64,000 nt of DNA from Paenibacillus camerounensis (GTDB lineage: Bacteria > Bacillota > Bacilli > Paenibacillales > Paenibacillaceae): contig NZ_CCDG010000052.1 in NCBI RefSeq assembly GCF_000723885.1, positions 1 to 64,000 on the forward strand, read 5' to 3'. This document shows positions 16,700 to 24,203 of this stretch, piece by piece (the first letter of the stretch is position 1; every line of letters begins with the position of its first letter). The position numbers and the translations under genes were made by a program. A model generated the notes under the pieces. The model was not told the DNA's origin. It saw nothing but the letters and a program-made list of their open reading frames with translations, and did no database searches.

Positions 16700-17803
16700 A
16701 TGGGAAAAGAGATTATACCGGCAGGGCAGTCGATCAGTATAGTCATATTGTTCATCATCGGCAGCTCGCTGTTTATGGGGACTTCAGGCGAATCGGGCAA
16801 TAGCAGCTGGATTGCGCTCATTCTCGCCGTTCTCCTGACTCTCCCGCTGATGCTGATTTATGCGCGGCTGCATGTGCTTTTTCCGGGTAAAAATCTGTAC
16901 GATATGCTGATTGCCGTCTTCGGCGGATTCATCGGGAGGCTGTTCTGCTGTCTGTATATCTGGTACACGCTTCATCTGGGTTCACTGGTGCTGCGCAATT
17001 ACGGGGAGTTCAGCAAGACGGTGGCCTTGACCTCTACTCCGATGCTGGCTCCTATGCTGATTGTCGGCCTGCTCTGCATCTGGGCGGTTAATGCAGGGAT
17101 GGAGGTGGTTGGCCGGAGCGCAAAGTTTCTGCTGCTGTTTACTTTAGCCGTGATCGTCGTGGTTCAGCTGCTGTCTATTCCCAAATTTGAATATCAGCAT
17201 TTACAACCGCTGCTGGACAGCGGCTGGGGACCGGTGTTTCAGGATATGGCAGGCACCTTTACGTTCCCGTTCGCAGAGATTGTTGTGTTCCTGGGAGCCT
17301 TCACGGTTCTTCCGCGAAAAGGGTCAGCCGTACGGGTCCTTATCAGCGGTGTGGTTATCGCGGGGGTAATCATCATCGGCGTCTCTGTACGGAATCTGCT
17401 GGTGCTCGGTCCGGAGATTCTCTCATCCCTTTATTTTCCCTCTTATGTGGCGGTCAGCCGGATTAATATCGGTGATTTTCTGACCCGGATCGAGGGCTCC
17501 TCGGCGATTATTTTTGTAACCTCGCTGTTTATTAAAGTAAGTCTTTGCCTGTATGTAGCCTGTCAGGGCATTGCCAGGGTGTTCAAGCTGGAGAGCTACC
17601 GCTCGGTGGTGCTGCAGACGGGGCTGATTATGGTCTGCATGGCGGATTTTATCTATAAGGATATTACGCAGATGCAGTATTTTGCCTACCATATCTACAA
17701 AATTTACGCGCTCCCCTTCCAGGTGTTCATTCCGCTGCTGCTCTGGATTACAGCTGAAATTATGGCACACAGGTCCACGGGCAGGGAAGAGGACGTACAG
17801 TGA
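16700..17803 (+). CDS. spore germination permease, GerB family (B subunit)
   Basis: 367 residues with about ten transmembrane helices, resembling the amino-acid permease superfamily. The start KEIIPAGQSISIVILFIIGSS and LFGKNLYD-like loop (FPGKNLYDMLIAVFGG) are typical of GerB/GerK B subunits. ATG 16700 follows AGGAGGGGAGG. Last gene of the operon. This subunit is thought to bind the germinant. Confidence 0.95.
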   Translation: MGKEIIPAGQSISIVILFIIGSSLFMGTSGESGNSSWIALILAVLLTLPLMLIYARLHVLFPGKNLYDMLIAVFGGFIGRLFCCLYIWYTLHLGSLVLRNYGEFSKTVALTSTPMLAPMLIVGLLCIWAVNAGMEVVGRSAKFLLLFTLAVIVVVQLLSIPKFEYQHLQPLLDSGWGPVFQDMAGTFTFPFAEIVVFLGAFTVLPRKGSAVRVLISGVVIAGVIIIGVSVRNLLVLGPEILSSLYFPSYVAVSRINIGDFLTRIEGSSAIIFVTSLFIKVSLCLYVACQGIARVFKLESYRSVVLQTGLIMVCMADFIYKDITQMQYFAYHIYKIYALPFQVFIPLLLWITAEIMAHRSTGREEDVQ

Positions 17804-17822
17804 CCATTGTAAGCGGCAGATG

Positions 17823-17855
17823 AATTCCCGTTCGTTCCCTGCGGGAGTTTTTTTG
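17823..17855 (+). terminator. probable terminator of the ger operon
   Basis: AATTCCCG and CGGGAGTT form an 8-bp stem with one wobble around an 11-base loop, followed by a T run. Confidence 0.6.
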
Positions 17856-17953
17856 TCATTTCCAACTGTCAGCCAAGATCGTTATAATGAGAGTCATAGA
17901 AAATGCCCTCGCAGGCGTTTACCTGAGAGGTATGTTACAGAAGGAGGAAGCTT

Positions 17954-18580
17954 ATGAGCGTTTCAAGTATCATGATGTCCTCCCATTGGGGCAGAGAGGT
18001 CAGACATAAGTATGCTGCGCTGGGCTCTAAGGCGCTGGCTGTTGTTTTTCCGGGGCAGAACTACTCGGCTGAGCGCTCTCTGCTGGACTATGCAGGCAAA
18101 GCGGCGGCTGAGCACGGCTGTGATCTGCTGATTCTGGAGTACGGCTACCAGAGCGCACGGGCGGGCTTCAAGCGGGAAGAGATAGATATTGTCGTTGAGG
18201 AATGTAAAGCGGCATTGGGTGCGGTTCCCGAATATGAGCAGCTGTTGTTTATCAGCAAAAGCATGGGCACGATCATTGCCGGACGGGTGGCGGCAGAGCT
18301 GGGCCTGCAGGCAAAAACAGCGCATCTGTACCTGACTCCTGTCGCTGAGACGGTTCCCTTGATCCGGCAAAGCCGGGGCAGTGTTATCTACGGCGGCAGT
18401 GACCCGATGTTCAGCGGGCAGCATCCCGCCGAAATCAGCAAACTGCCGAATGTCAGAGTGTACCGGATTGATGATGCCAACCATGCGCTTGAAGTAGGCA
18501 GTGTCAATGAATCGCTGGCAGTGCTGCTGGTCATTATTAATTTTTATCATGAATTTTTCCGCGATGTGCTTGATGCGTAA
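17954..18580 (+). CDS. alpha/beta hydrolase
   Basis: 208 residues. FISKSMGTIIAG carries the nucleophile elbow (G replaced by S at the first position: S-K-S-M-G), VIYGGSDPMF carries the acid region, and DDANHALEVG the catalytic histidine. AAGGAGG lies seven bases before the ATG, and a TATAAT at 17883-17888 marks a probable promoter. Cytoplasmic, no signal peptide. Substrate unknown. First of three closely spaced genes (hydrolase, ABM-like, APH-like). Confidence 0.82.
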   Translation: MSVSSIMMSSHWGREVRHKYAALGSKALAVVFPGQNYSAERSLLDYAGKAAAEHGCDLLILEYGYQSARAGFKREEIDIVVEECKAALGAVPEYEQLLFISKSMGTIIAGRVAAELGLQAKTAHLYLTPVAETVPLIRQSRGSVIYGGSDPMFSGQHPAEISKLPNVRVYRIDDANHALEVGSVNESLAVLLVIINFYHEFFRDVLDA

Positions 18581-18609
18581 CGCTTAATACAGAAATGGCG
18601 GGGGATCAG

Positions 18610-18906
18610 ATGATATTGGAAGCGGCTATGCTGCAGATAAAACAGGGGCTAACCGCGGAGTTCGAAGCCAGCTTCAGACAGGCCTCTCCGCTGATAGCTT
18701 CCATTGAAGGATACCGGGGGCATGAGCTCCAGCATTGTCTGGAGGATGAGCATAAATATCTGCTGCTTGTAAAGTGGCGGGCACTTGAGGATCACACCAC
18801 CGGATTCAGAGAATCAGCCCAGTACCAGGAATGGAAGGCATTACTTCATAGATTTTATGAACCGTTCCCGGCAGTTGAACATTTCACCGGTGTAAATCTG
18901 GAATAG
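18610..18906 (+). CDS. antibiotic biosynthesis monooxygenase-like protein
   Basis: 98 residues from ATG 18610, placed after GGGGG; an in-frame ATG at 18595 has no site. The ABM fold is recognisable: ILEAAMLQIKQGLTAEFEASF, GYRGHELQHCLEDEHKYLLLVKW and a LLHRFYEPFPAVEHFTGV end. Probably a small cofactor-free oxygenase or heme/quinone-binding relative. In the same transcriptional direction as the preceding hydrolase and following kinase, with short gaps. Confidence 0.82.
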   Translation: MILEAAMLQIKQGLTAEFEASFRQASPLIASIEGYRGHELQHCLEDEHKYLLLVKWRALEDHTTGFRESAQYQEWKALLHRFYEPFPAVEHFTGVNLE

Positions 18907-18920
18907 GCGGGAGGCAGAAT

Positions 18921-19766
18921 ATGAAGGGGAAGCAGATCGGGGCAGGCCGGACTGCAGAAGTACGGGAATATGGAGAGGGCACGATTGTTAAGCTTTATCT
19001 CGAGGATTTTCCGGCAGCGCCGATTCGGCAGGAGTTCAAGGTTAGTACATATGTGTATAATCAGGGTGGTGTATCCACACCAAGGCCGGTTGGGCAGGTT
19101 GAAGCGGAAGGACGCAGCGGGATTGTCTTTCAGCAGATTCATGGCCGCTCGCTGCTGAGCCTGATCAGCGGACAGCCATGGCGCTTGCCTGTGTATGCCA
19201 GGCAGCTGGCTGCCCTGCATCATCAGCTCCATCAGCTGGAGGGCAGTCCGGAGATCGGCCGGCATAAGGAGCAGCTGGAGAGACAGATTGTAGCCGCACC
19301 TATGCTTACAATGGAAGAGAAAACAGCTGTTCTGGAGCATCTGCGGCTGCTGCCTGAAGACAATAGGCTGTGTCATGGTGATTTTCACCCGGATAATGTA
19401 CTGATCGATGCTGAAGGGGCCTGGATTATTGACTGGATGAACGGGATTTCCGGGAATCCGGCAGCGGATGCGGCAAGGTCGATTCTGCTGTTCAGCATGG
19501 GCTCAATGCCTCCGGGCAGCTCACTGGCTGAACGGATAGTCACCGGCTTTATCCGGCAGAAGCTTACGAAGATCTACATCCGCGAATATCTTAGCTTATC
19601 GGGCTATAGCTATAGCGAGATTAAAGCCTGGATTCTCCCCGTAGCTGCAGCCCGGTTAACCGAAGGGGTTCCGGCGGGAGAAAAAGAGAATCTTGCCAAA
19701 GAAATCCGCAGGCGTCTGAGTGCTTTGCGGAAGCACCAGATCCGTTCAGGTGTACATGACAAATAG
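18921..19766 (+). CDS. aminoglycoside phosphotransferase (APH) family kinase
   Basis: 281 residues. Small-molecule kinase fold: ATP-loop GAGRTAEVREYGEG near the N-terminus, catalytic loop LCHGDFHPDNVLID (Asp about residue 155) and metal-binding IIDWMNG. It lies 14 bases after the ABM-like gene. Family members phosphorylate antibiotics, choline, sugars or homoserine; the sequence alone does not identify the acceptor, and this should not be read as resistance. Confidence 0.88.
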   Translation: MKGKQIGAGRTAEVREYGEGTIVKLYLEDFPAAPIRQEFKVSTYVYNQGGVSTPRPVGQVEAEGRSGIVFQQIHGRSLLSLISGQPWRLPVYARQLAALHHQLHQLEGSPEIGRHKEQLERQIVAAPMLTMEEKTAVLEHLRLLPEDNRLCHGDFHPDNVLIDAEGAWIIDWMNGISGNPAADAARSILLFSMGSMPPGSSLAERIVTGFIRQKLTKIYIREYLSLSGYSYSEIKAWILPVAAARLTEGVPAGEKENLAKEIRRRLSALRKHQIRSGVHDK

Positions 19767-19774
19767 TTGAAAGG

Positions 19775-19805
19775 GTCAGCCAGAGCTTCTGGCTGGCTTT
19801 TTTTT
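19775..19805 (+). terminator. terminator after APH-like gene
   Basis: GTCAGCCAGA pairs with TCTGGCTGGC around a 3-base loop, followed by eight T. Confidence 0.9.
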
Positions 19806-19858
19806 GATTTTAGGGAACGGCTTGAGTTACCGGAACGGCTTCTACAGGCTCCCGAACG

Positions 19859-19875
19859 TTCAGCAAACTTTCAGC
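19859..19875 (+). promoter_or_regulatory. direct repeat TTCAGC-N5-TTCAGC, candidate response-regulator site
   Basis: TTCAGC (19859-19864), AAACT, TTCAGC (19870-19875): two half-sites on the same face of the helix, 11 bp apart. The same motif occurs upstream of the two-component operon at 26470-26486. OmpR-type regulators typically bind such tandem half-sites. Confidence 0.6.
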
Positions 19876-19884
19876 TTGGACTCA

Positions 19885-19912
19885 TTGACGGTTAAGGTAG
19901 GGATGCAATAAT
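19885..19912 (+). promoter_or_regulatory. promoter of the glycosyltransferase operon
   Basis: TTGACG (19885-19890), 16 bases, AATAAT (19907-19912), about 76 bases upstream of the GT39 start and nine bases downstream of the direct repeat. Confidence 0.5.
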
Positions 19913-19988
19913 ACCACTAAGCAAGGCTTGACACTGGGGAGAGAGCGCTGCCGAAGAGGGTTTATTGAATGATGGGAGTGGACCAAAG

Positions 19989-22136
19989 ATGATATGGATT
20001 AAAAGAATGGCTTCAGATGTTGTATTGCTGTTTATCCTGCTGCTCGCTGCATTTCTATACGGCTACGGGATCTGGAATGACCATTATGTAAATACGTACT
20101 ACACAACCGCAGTCGGAAGCATGCTGCAGAGCTTCCATAATTTCTTTTTTGCTTCACTGGACTCTGCAGGCTCAGTGACAGTAGATAAGCCGCCGGTGGC
20201 GTTCTGGATTCAGACACTCAGCGCCTGGATCTTCGGGCTGCACGGCTGGAGCGTCATCCTGCCCCAGACATTGGCCGGCGTAGGCTCAGTGCTGCTTGTG
20301 TACTTACTGGTTAAGCCAAGCTTCGGCAGAACAGCTGCGCGCCTGGCTGCCCTGGCAATGGCGGCCACACCCGTTGCGGCGGCGGTCAGCCGGACGAACA
20401 ATATTGATGCGATGCTGGTGTTTACACTGCTTCTGGCAGCCTGGTTTTTGTTCAAGGGGACCCGAAATCACAAAACAGGCAGCCTGCTCATTGCCTTTGG
20501 GCTGATCGGGGTTGCTTTTAATGAAAAAATGCTGCAGGCCTATATGGTTGTGCCGGCCTTTTACCTGTTCTATATTCTTGCAGCCAAAGTGAGCTGGAAG
20601 AAAAAAACCGGAGTGCTGGCAGCCTGCACTGCTGTAATGCTGGTGATCTCGCTCTCCTGGGCAGTAATCGTAGATTCCATTCCGGCAGACAAGCGGCCGT
20701 ATATGGGAAGCAGCGGCACGAACTCGGTGCTTAATCTGGCCTTCGGGTACAACGGGGTATCCCGTCTGACCGGCGACCGCAGCACCGGTGGCGGCAGCGG
20801 TATGCCGGGCGGCGGCTTCGGGGGCGGACAACTGCCGGAGATGAACGGTGAGCTGCCTTCGTTTGGCAGCGGACAGATGCCGGAAATGAACGGCGGAATG
20901 CCTGCAATGGACGGAGCCGGCGGGCAGGGTACAGCCGGGGACGGCCGGGGCCAAGGCGGCGGAGTGCGCGGCGGTGACAGAGGAACGGCACCGCAAGGCC
21001 AAAACGAAGGTAGCGGCGGAGTGCCGGGGAGCGGTTCTGATGACGGAGGCCGCCAGTTCGGCGGTGCTGACGGCGGGCAAGGCGGCCGTGGCGGCAATTT
21101 CGGCAGCGGCGGCGGGATGTTCAACACCGGAACCGCCGGACCGCTGCGGCTGTTCCAGCAGGAGCTGTCCGGCCAGGCCAGCTGGCTGCTGCCCTTTGTC
21201 TTATTCGGCGTAACCGGTATATTCGCCGGCCTGCGCCGCAGGAACTTTACGATGCAGCACAAAGAAGCCCTGTTCTGGCTGGCCTGGCTGGTGCCGGCAA
21301 TGGGATTCTTCAGCATCGCAGGGTTCTTCCACCAGTATTATCTGATTATGATGGCGCCGCCGGTTGCGGCACTGGCCGGAGCAGGCTGGTTCAAGCTCTG
21401 GCAATACTATGAAGAGCGTTCAAGCTGGCTCTCCTGGCTGCTGCCCGTGGCCGTTCCGGCTACAGCTGGCTTTCAGTGGTACATTATTCATCCGTATAAC
21501 GATACGATCGGCAGCGGCTGGTCGGCCGGGGTTCTTGCAGCCGGTATTGCAGCTGCCTTGCTTCTGATTATGCTGCGGGTGTTAAAAGGCAGAGCGAAGC
21601 CAGTCCTTGTCCGCGCAGCAGCTGTAGCCGGGCTGCTGGTACTGCTGGTCGGCCCGCTGTACTGGGCGTTTACGCCGATTACGTACGGCCTTAACAGTAT
21701 GACCCCGGCCGCAGGTCCTGACAGCAGCGACAGCGGCGGGTTCGGAGGCGGCAGAAACAGCAGCACCGGCGTGGACGAAAAACTGCTGGCTTATCTAAAG
21801 GAGCATAACAGCGGAGAAGCGTATTTGTTCGCCGCCATGGACTATGGGACAGCAGGCCCTTACATTATCGACGAAGGTGAAAAAGTAGTCATTCTGAACG
21901 GCTTCAATAACTCGGATGTGCCGTACACCGCTGAGACCCTGCAGGCACTAGTAGAAAGCGGCAAGGTCAAATATTTCCTTGTTACCAGCGGCGGTATGGG
22001 AGGCGGACGCGGCGGCGGTAACTCTGACATTACCAGCTGGATTACGGAGAATGGCACAGAGGTACCGTCAGCAGACTGGCAGGGAACTGCAGCAGGAGGA
22101 GCCGGAGGTACCCTTTATGAAATCATTTTAGACTAA
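19989..22136 (+). CDS. GT39-type membrane glycosyltransferase (YkcB-like) with Gly-rich loop
   Basis: About 715 residues. ArnT/PMT-type transferase with around 12 membrane helices; FASLDSAGSVTVDKPPVAFW near the N-terminus holds the acidic catalytic-loop motif, and AAVSRTNNIDAMLVF follows. It uses a polyprenyl-phosphate sugar made by the downstream GT2 enzyme. Residues about 264-375 form a low-complexity Gly/Met/Pro/Asn-rich insertion containing LPEMNGELP and MPEMNGGMP repeats, probably an extracellular loop; Gly runs recur near residues 585 and 675. ATG 19989 follows GGGAG; TTG 19965 is an alternative. Resembles B. subtilis YkcB. Confidence 0.9.
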   Translation: MIWIKRMASDVVLLFILLLAAFLYGYGIWNDHYVNTYYTTAVGSMLQSFHNFFFASLDSAGSVTVDKPPVAFWIQTLSAWIFGLHGWSVILPQTLAGVGSVLLVYLLVKPSFGRTAARLAALAMAATPVAAAVSRTNNIDAMLVFTLLLAAWFLFKGTRNHKTGSLLIAFGLIGVAFNEKMLQAYMVVPAFYLFYILAAKVSWKKKTGVLAACTAVMLVISLSWAVIVDSIPADKRPYMGSSGTNSVLNLAFGYNGVSRLTGDRSTGGGSGMPGGGFGGGQLPEMNGELPSFGSGQMPEMNGGMPAMDGAGGQGTAGDGRGQGGGVRGGDRGTAPQGQNEGSGGVPGSGSDDGGRQFGGADGGQGGRGGNFGSGGGMFNTGTAGPLRLFQQELSGQASWLLPFVLFGVTGIFAGLRRRNFTMQHKEALFWLAWLVPAMGFFSIAGFFHQYYLIMMAPPVAALAGAGWFKLWQYYEERSSWLSWLLPVAVPATAGFQWYIIHPYNDTIGSGWSAGVLAAGIAAALLLIMLRVLKGRAKPVLVRAAAVAGLLVLLVGPLYWAFTPITYGLNSMTPAAGPDSSDSGGFGGGRNSSTGVDEKLLAYLKEHNSGEAYLFAAMDYGTAGPYIIDEGEKVVILNGFNNSDVPYTAETLQALVESGKVKYFLVTSGGMGGGRGGGNSDITSWITENGTEVPSADWQGTAAGGAGGTLYEIILD

Positions 22137-22164
22137 GATTATTTAATTTAAGGAGGAGCTGCCC

Positions 22165-23151
22165 ATGAGTATCAACGTGCGCTATTCCGTCATTATACCG
22201 ATGTACAATGAAGAGGCTGTCATTCAGGAGACGTACCGGCGGATCAAAAAAGTAATGGGCACAACTGGCGAATGCTATGAGCTGCTGTTTGTAAATGACG
22301 GCAGTACGGATAACTGTGCTCAGATGATAGAGGAGTACAGCTACTGGGATGAGAGTGTGAAGCTGATCGACCTGTCCCGTAATTTCGGGCACCAGATCGC
22401 TATCACTGCCGGGATGGACTACTCGCAGGGGGATGCTGTCATTATTATTGATGCTGACCTGCAGGACCCGCCGGAGCTGATTCTGACGATGATTGAGGAA
22501 TGGAAGAAGGGCTACGAGGTTGTATATGCCAAGCGCATCAAGCGAAACGGGGAATCCTTGTTCAAAAAATGGACGGCCAGCGCCTTTTACCGCATCCTGC
22601 GCTATTCCACTGACATCTCTATCCCGGTTGATACCGGCGATTTCCGGCTGATTGACCGTAAGGTGTGTGAAGAGCTCAAACGGCTGCCGGAGAAAAACCG
22701 TTTTGTCCGCGGCCTGGTCAGCTGGGTCGGCTTCCGCCAGAAAGCTATAGAGTATGAACGTGATGAGCGCCTGGCCGGGGAAACCAAATATCCGCTGAAG
22801 CGTATGATCAAGCTGTCGCTGGACGGCATTACCTCCTTCTCGTACAAACCGCTGAAGCTCGCTGGTTACCTGGGAGCCCTGCTGTCGGCCAGCGGCTTTC
22901 TGTACCTGATGTATGTGCTGTATCTAGCGCTTTTCACGGAAGCTGCCGTTAAAGGCTGGGCATCCATGATTGGCATTACCCTGACGTTTAACGGATTCGT
23001 GCTGATTATGCTGGGCATTCTCGGCGAGTATGTCGGCCGGATCTACGATGAGACCAAGGGCCGCCCGCTGTATATTGTGCAGGAGTTCTATGAAGGCAGG
23101 ACTGAGAAGTCTGCTGTCCAGGAGCCGAGAGTCGCTCGGCTTAACAAATAA
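22165..23151 (+). CDS. GT2 family glycosyltransferase (YkcC-like, polyprenyl-phosphate sugar synthase)
   Basis: 328 residues. Family 2 core: VIIPMYNEEAVI, FVNDGSTDNC, and the DXD region IIIDADLQDPPEL. Two C-terminal membrane helices (about 230-255 and 265-290) and the EYVGRIYDETKGRPLYIV tail identify the dolichyl-phosphate-mannose-synthase/YkcC group. AGGAGG precedes the ATG. It lies 28 bases after the GT39 gene; together they load a lipid carrier and transfer the sugar outside the membrane. Acceptor unknown. Confidence 0.93.
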   Translation: MSINVRYSVIIPMYNEEAVIQETYRRIKKVMGTTGECYELLFVNDGSTDNCAQMIEEYSYWDESVKLIDLSRNFGHQIAITAGMDYSQGDAVIIIDADLQDPPELILTMIEEWKKGYEVVYAKRIKRNGESLFKKWTASAFYRILRYSTDISIPVDTGDFRLIDRKVCEELKRLPEKNRFVRGLVSWVGFRQKAIEYERDERLAGETKYPLKRMIKLSLDGITSFSYKPLKLAGYLGALLSASGFLYLMYVLYLALFTEAAVKGWASMIGITLTFNGFVLIMLGILGEYVGRIYDETKGRPLYIVQEFYEGRTEKSAVQEPRVARLNK

Positions 23152-23184
23152 TCCCGGGGGGAGAGGCTCTCCCGGATAAAAAAA

Positions 23185-23245
23185 CCAAAAAGCGGCTCTC
23201 CGGTGAATTTGGCTTAATGCCATTTCACCAGGGGCCTTTTTGGTG
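23185..23245 (+). terminator. long imperfect hairpin after GT2 gene
   Basis: CCAAAAAG ... CTTTTTGG closes an outer stem and GGTGAA ... TTCACC an inner stem, with an internal loop. Likely terminates the glycosyltransferase operon. Confidence 0.6.
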
Positions 23246-23252
23246 TAAGTAC

Positions 23253-23430
23253 TGCACTTTCTGCAATTAAAACCGCTGAATATTGAGCGCAACAGGCTTT
23301 AACTGTACTCTGTGCAGCTATATTTAACGATTCGGGCCGTTTCGGCGGAAATCCGCAGAAATAGCTGCACCAAGTGCAGCTATTTCAATGCAAGCCCTCC
23401 ATGAGTAGGGTTTTAAGTGTAGAAAGTGCA
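23253..23430. repeat. 178-bp element with 21-bp terminal inverted repeats
   Basis: The ends (23253-23273 and the complement of 23410-23430) match at 19 of 21 positions, both starting TGCACTTTCT and ending TTAAAAC. Inside, GTGCAGCTATATTT (23312-23325) faces AAATAGCTGCAC (23359-23370), and a second GTGCAGCTATTT lies at 23374. The same terminal 21-mer occurs as tandem copies near 45.6 kb. No open frame. It may be a MITE-like or REP-like intergenic element; no clear target duplication is visible. Confidence 0.65.
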
Positions 23431-23478
23431 AGTAAGGCACAATTTCGCTGTGCATCCAGTCTGATATACCTTGACTCT

Positions 23479-23532
23479 AAAAAAGCTATCCCGGAAGAAA
23501 GGCCTCGGGCCGATCAACCGGGATAGCCTTTT
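23479..23532 (-). terminator. terminator of the one-domain flavoprotein gene
   Basis: GCTATCCCGG (23485-23494) pairs with CCGGGATAGC (23518-23527); the A run at 23479-23484 becomes a T tail on the minus strand. Confidence 0.85.
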
Positions 23533-23571
23533 GCTGCTCTAAAGTACTGGGCTGTATAGAGGTGTCCCGTA

Positions 23572-24138
23572 TTATGCCTTCAGCAAATCATGATCCACAT
23601 ATCTGGCACCATTCAGCTCGCTGATAATGTTGATGGCCACCTTTGCTCCGTCTCCGGCAGTAATAATGGCGTGTACACTGACACCGGCAGCTGTTCCGGC
23701 TGCCCAGATTCCGTCAATATTGGTTTTGCCCTCTGCATTAACCGCTACTACCGTCTTGATTCTCGGCTCTGTGCCGTCCTTTGTTGCCACACCGGCTTTG
23801 GCGGCAAGATCGGTCAGTACGCCCGTTGCCAGAATGACATGCTTCGCTTCATAAGTAGCGCCGCTTTCCGTTTCAATGGTAAATCCTTCACTGCCGGCTG
23901 TGAGGTTAACCGCCTGATCAGCAACCAGCTCCGCTCCGAATTTAACCGCCTGCTTATGTCCGGTTTCAACAAGATCAGGGCCGCCGATTTCAGCAATGCC
24001 ATAATAGTTCTCATACCAGCCTCTGCGGGTCATGCCCTTGTCATTATCAATCAGCAGTGTCTGCTTGCCTGCCTTGGCAGTGAACAGGGCGGCACTTGCA
24101 CCGGCGGGGCCGGCTCCGATAACAGCTACTTCATACAT
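23572..24138 (-). CDS. short FAD-dependent oxidoreductase, thioredoxin-reductase-like
   Basis: 188 residues, much shorter than thioredoxin reductase (about 310). It has the FAD-binding start VAVIGAGPAGASAALFTAKAG, the HVILATG strand and a TrxB-like end NIDGIWAAGTAAGVSVHAIITAGDGAKVAINI. The NADPH domain with the CxxC is absent, so it is one FAD domain and needs another source of electrons. GGAGG lies before the ATG. The open frame is intact, so it is a compact family rather than a decayed gene. Partner unknown. Confidence 0.85.
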   Translation of the reverse strand: MYEVAVIGAGPAGASAALFTAKAGKQTLLIDNDKGMTRRGWYENYYGIAEIGGPDLVETGHKQAVKFGAELVADQAVNLTAGSEGFTIETESGATYEAKHVILATGVLTDLAAKAGVATKDGTEPRIKTVVAVNAEGKTNIDGIWAAGTAAGVSVHAIITAGDGAKVAINIISELNGARYVDHDLLKA

Positions 24139-24203
24139 AACGTTAACCTCCTGAAAATGATGTAGTGCTTACTATTATAACGTTAATTACAGCTTATAAG
24201 CTA

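Noticed and set aside
17883-17950. Possible riboswitch in the leader of the 17.95-kb hydrolase gene
   Set aside because: Short pairings such as TACCTGAGAGGTA are present, but no conserved core of a known riboswitch class can be recognised.
18921-19766. Antibiotic resistance gene
   Set aside because: Only the general APH kinase fold is visible; many such proteins phosphorylate metabolites, and nothing around it indicates resistance.
20304-21316. Long Pro-rich minus-strand frames inside the GT39 gene
   Set aside because: They are mirror images of the Gly-rich coding region and lack start signals.
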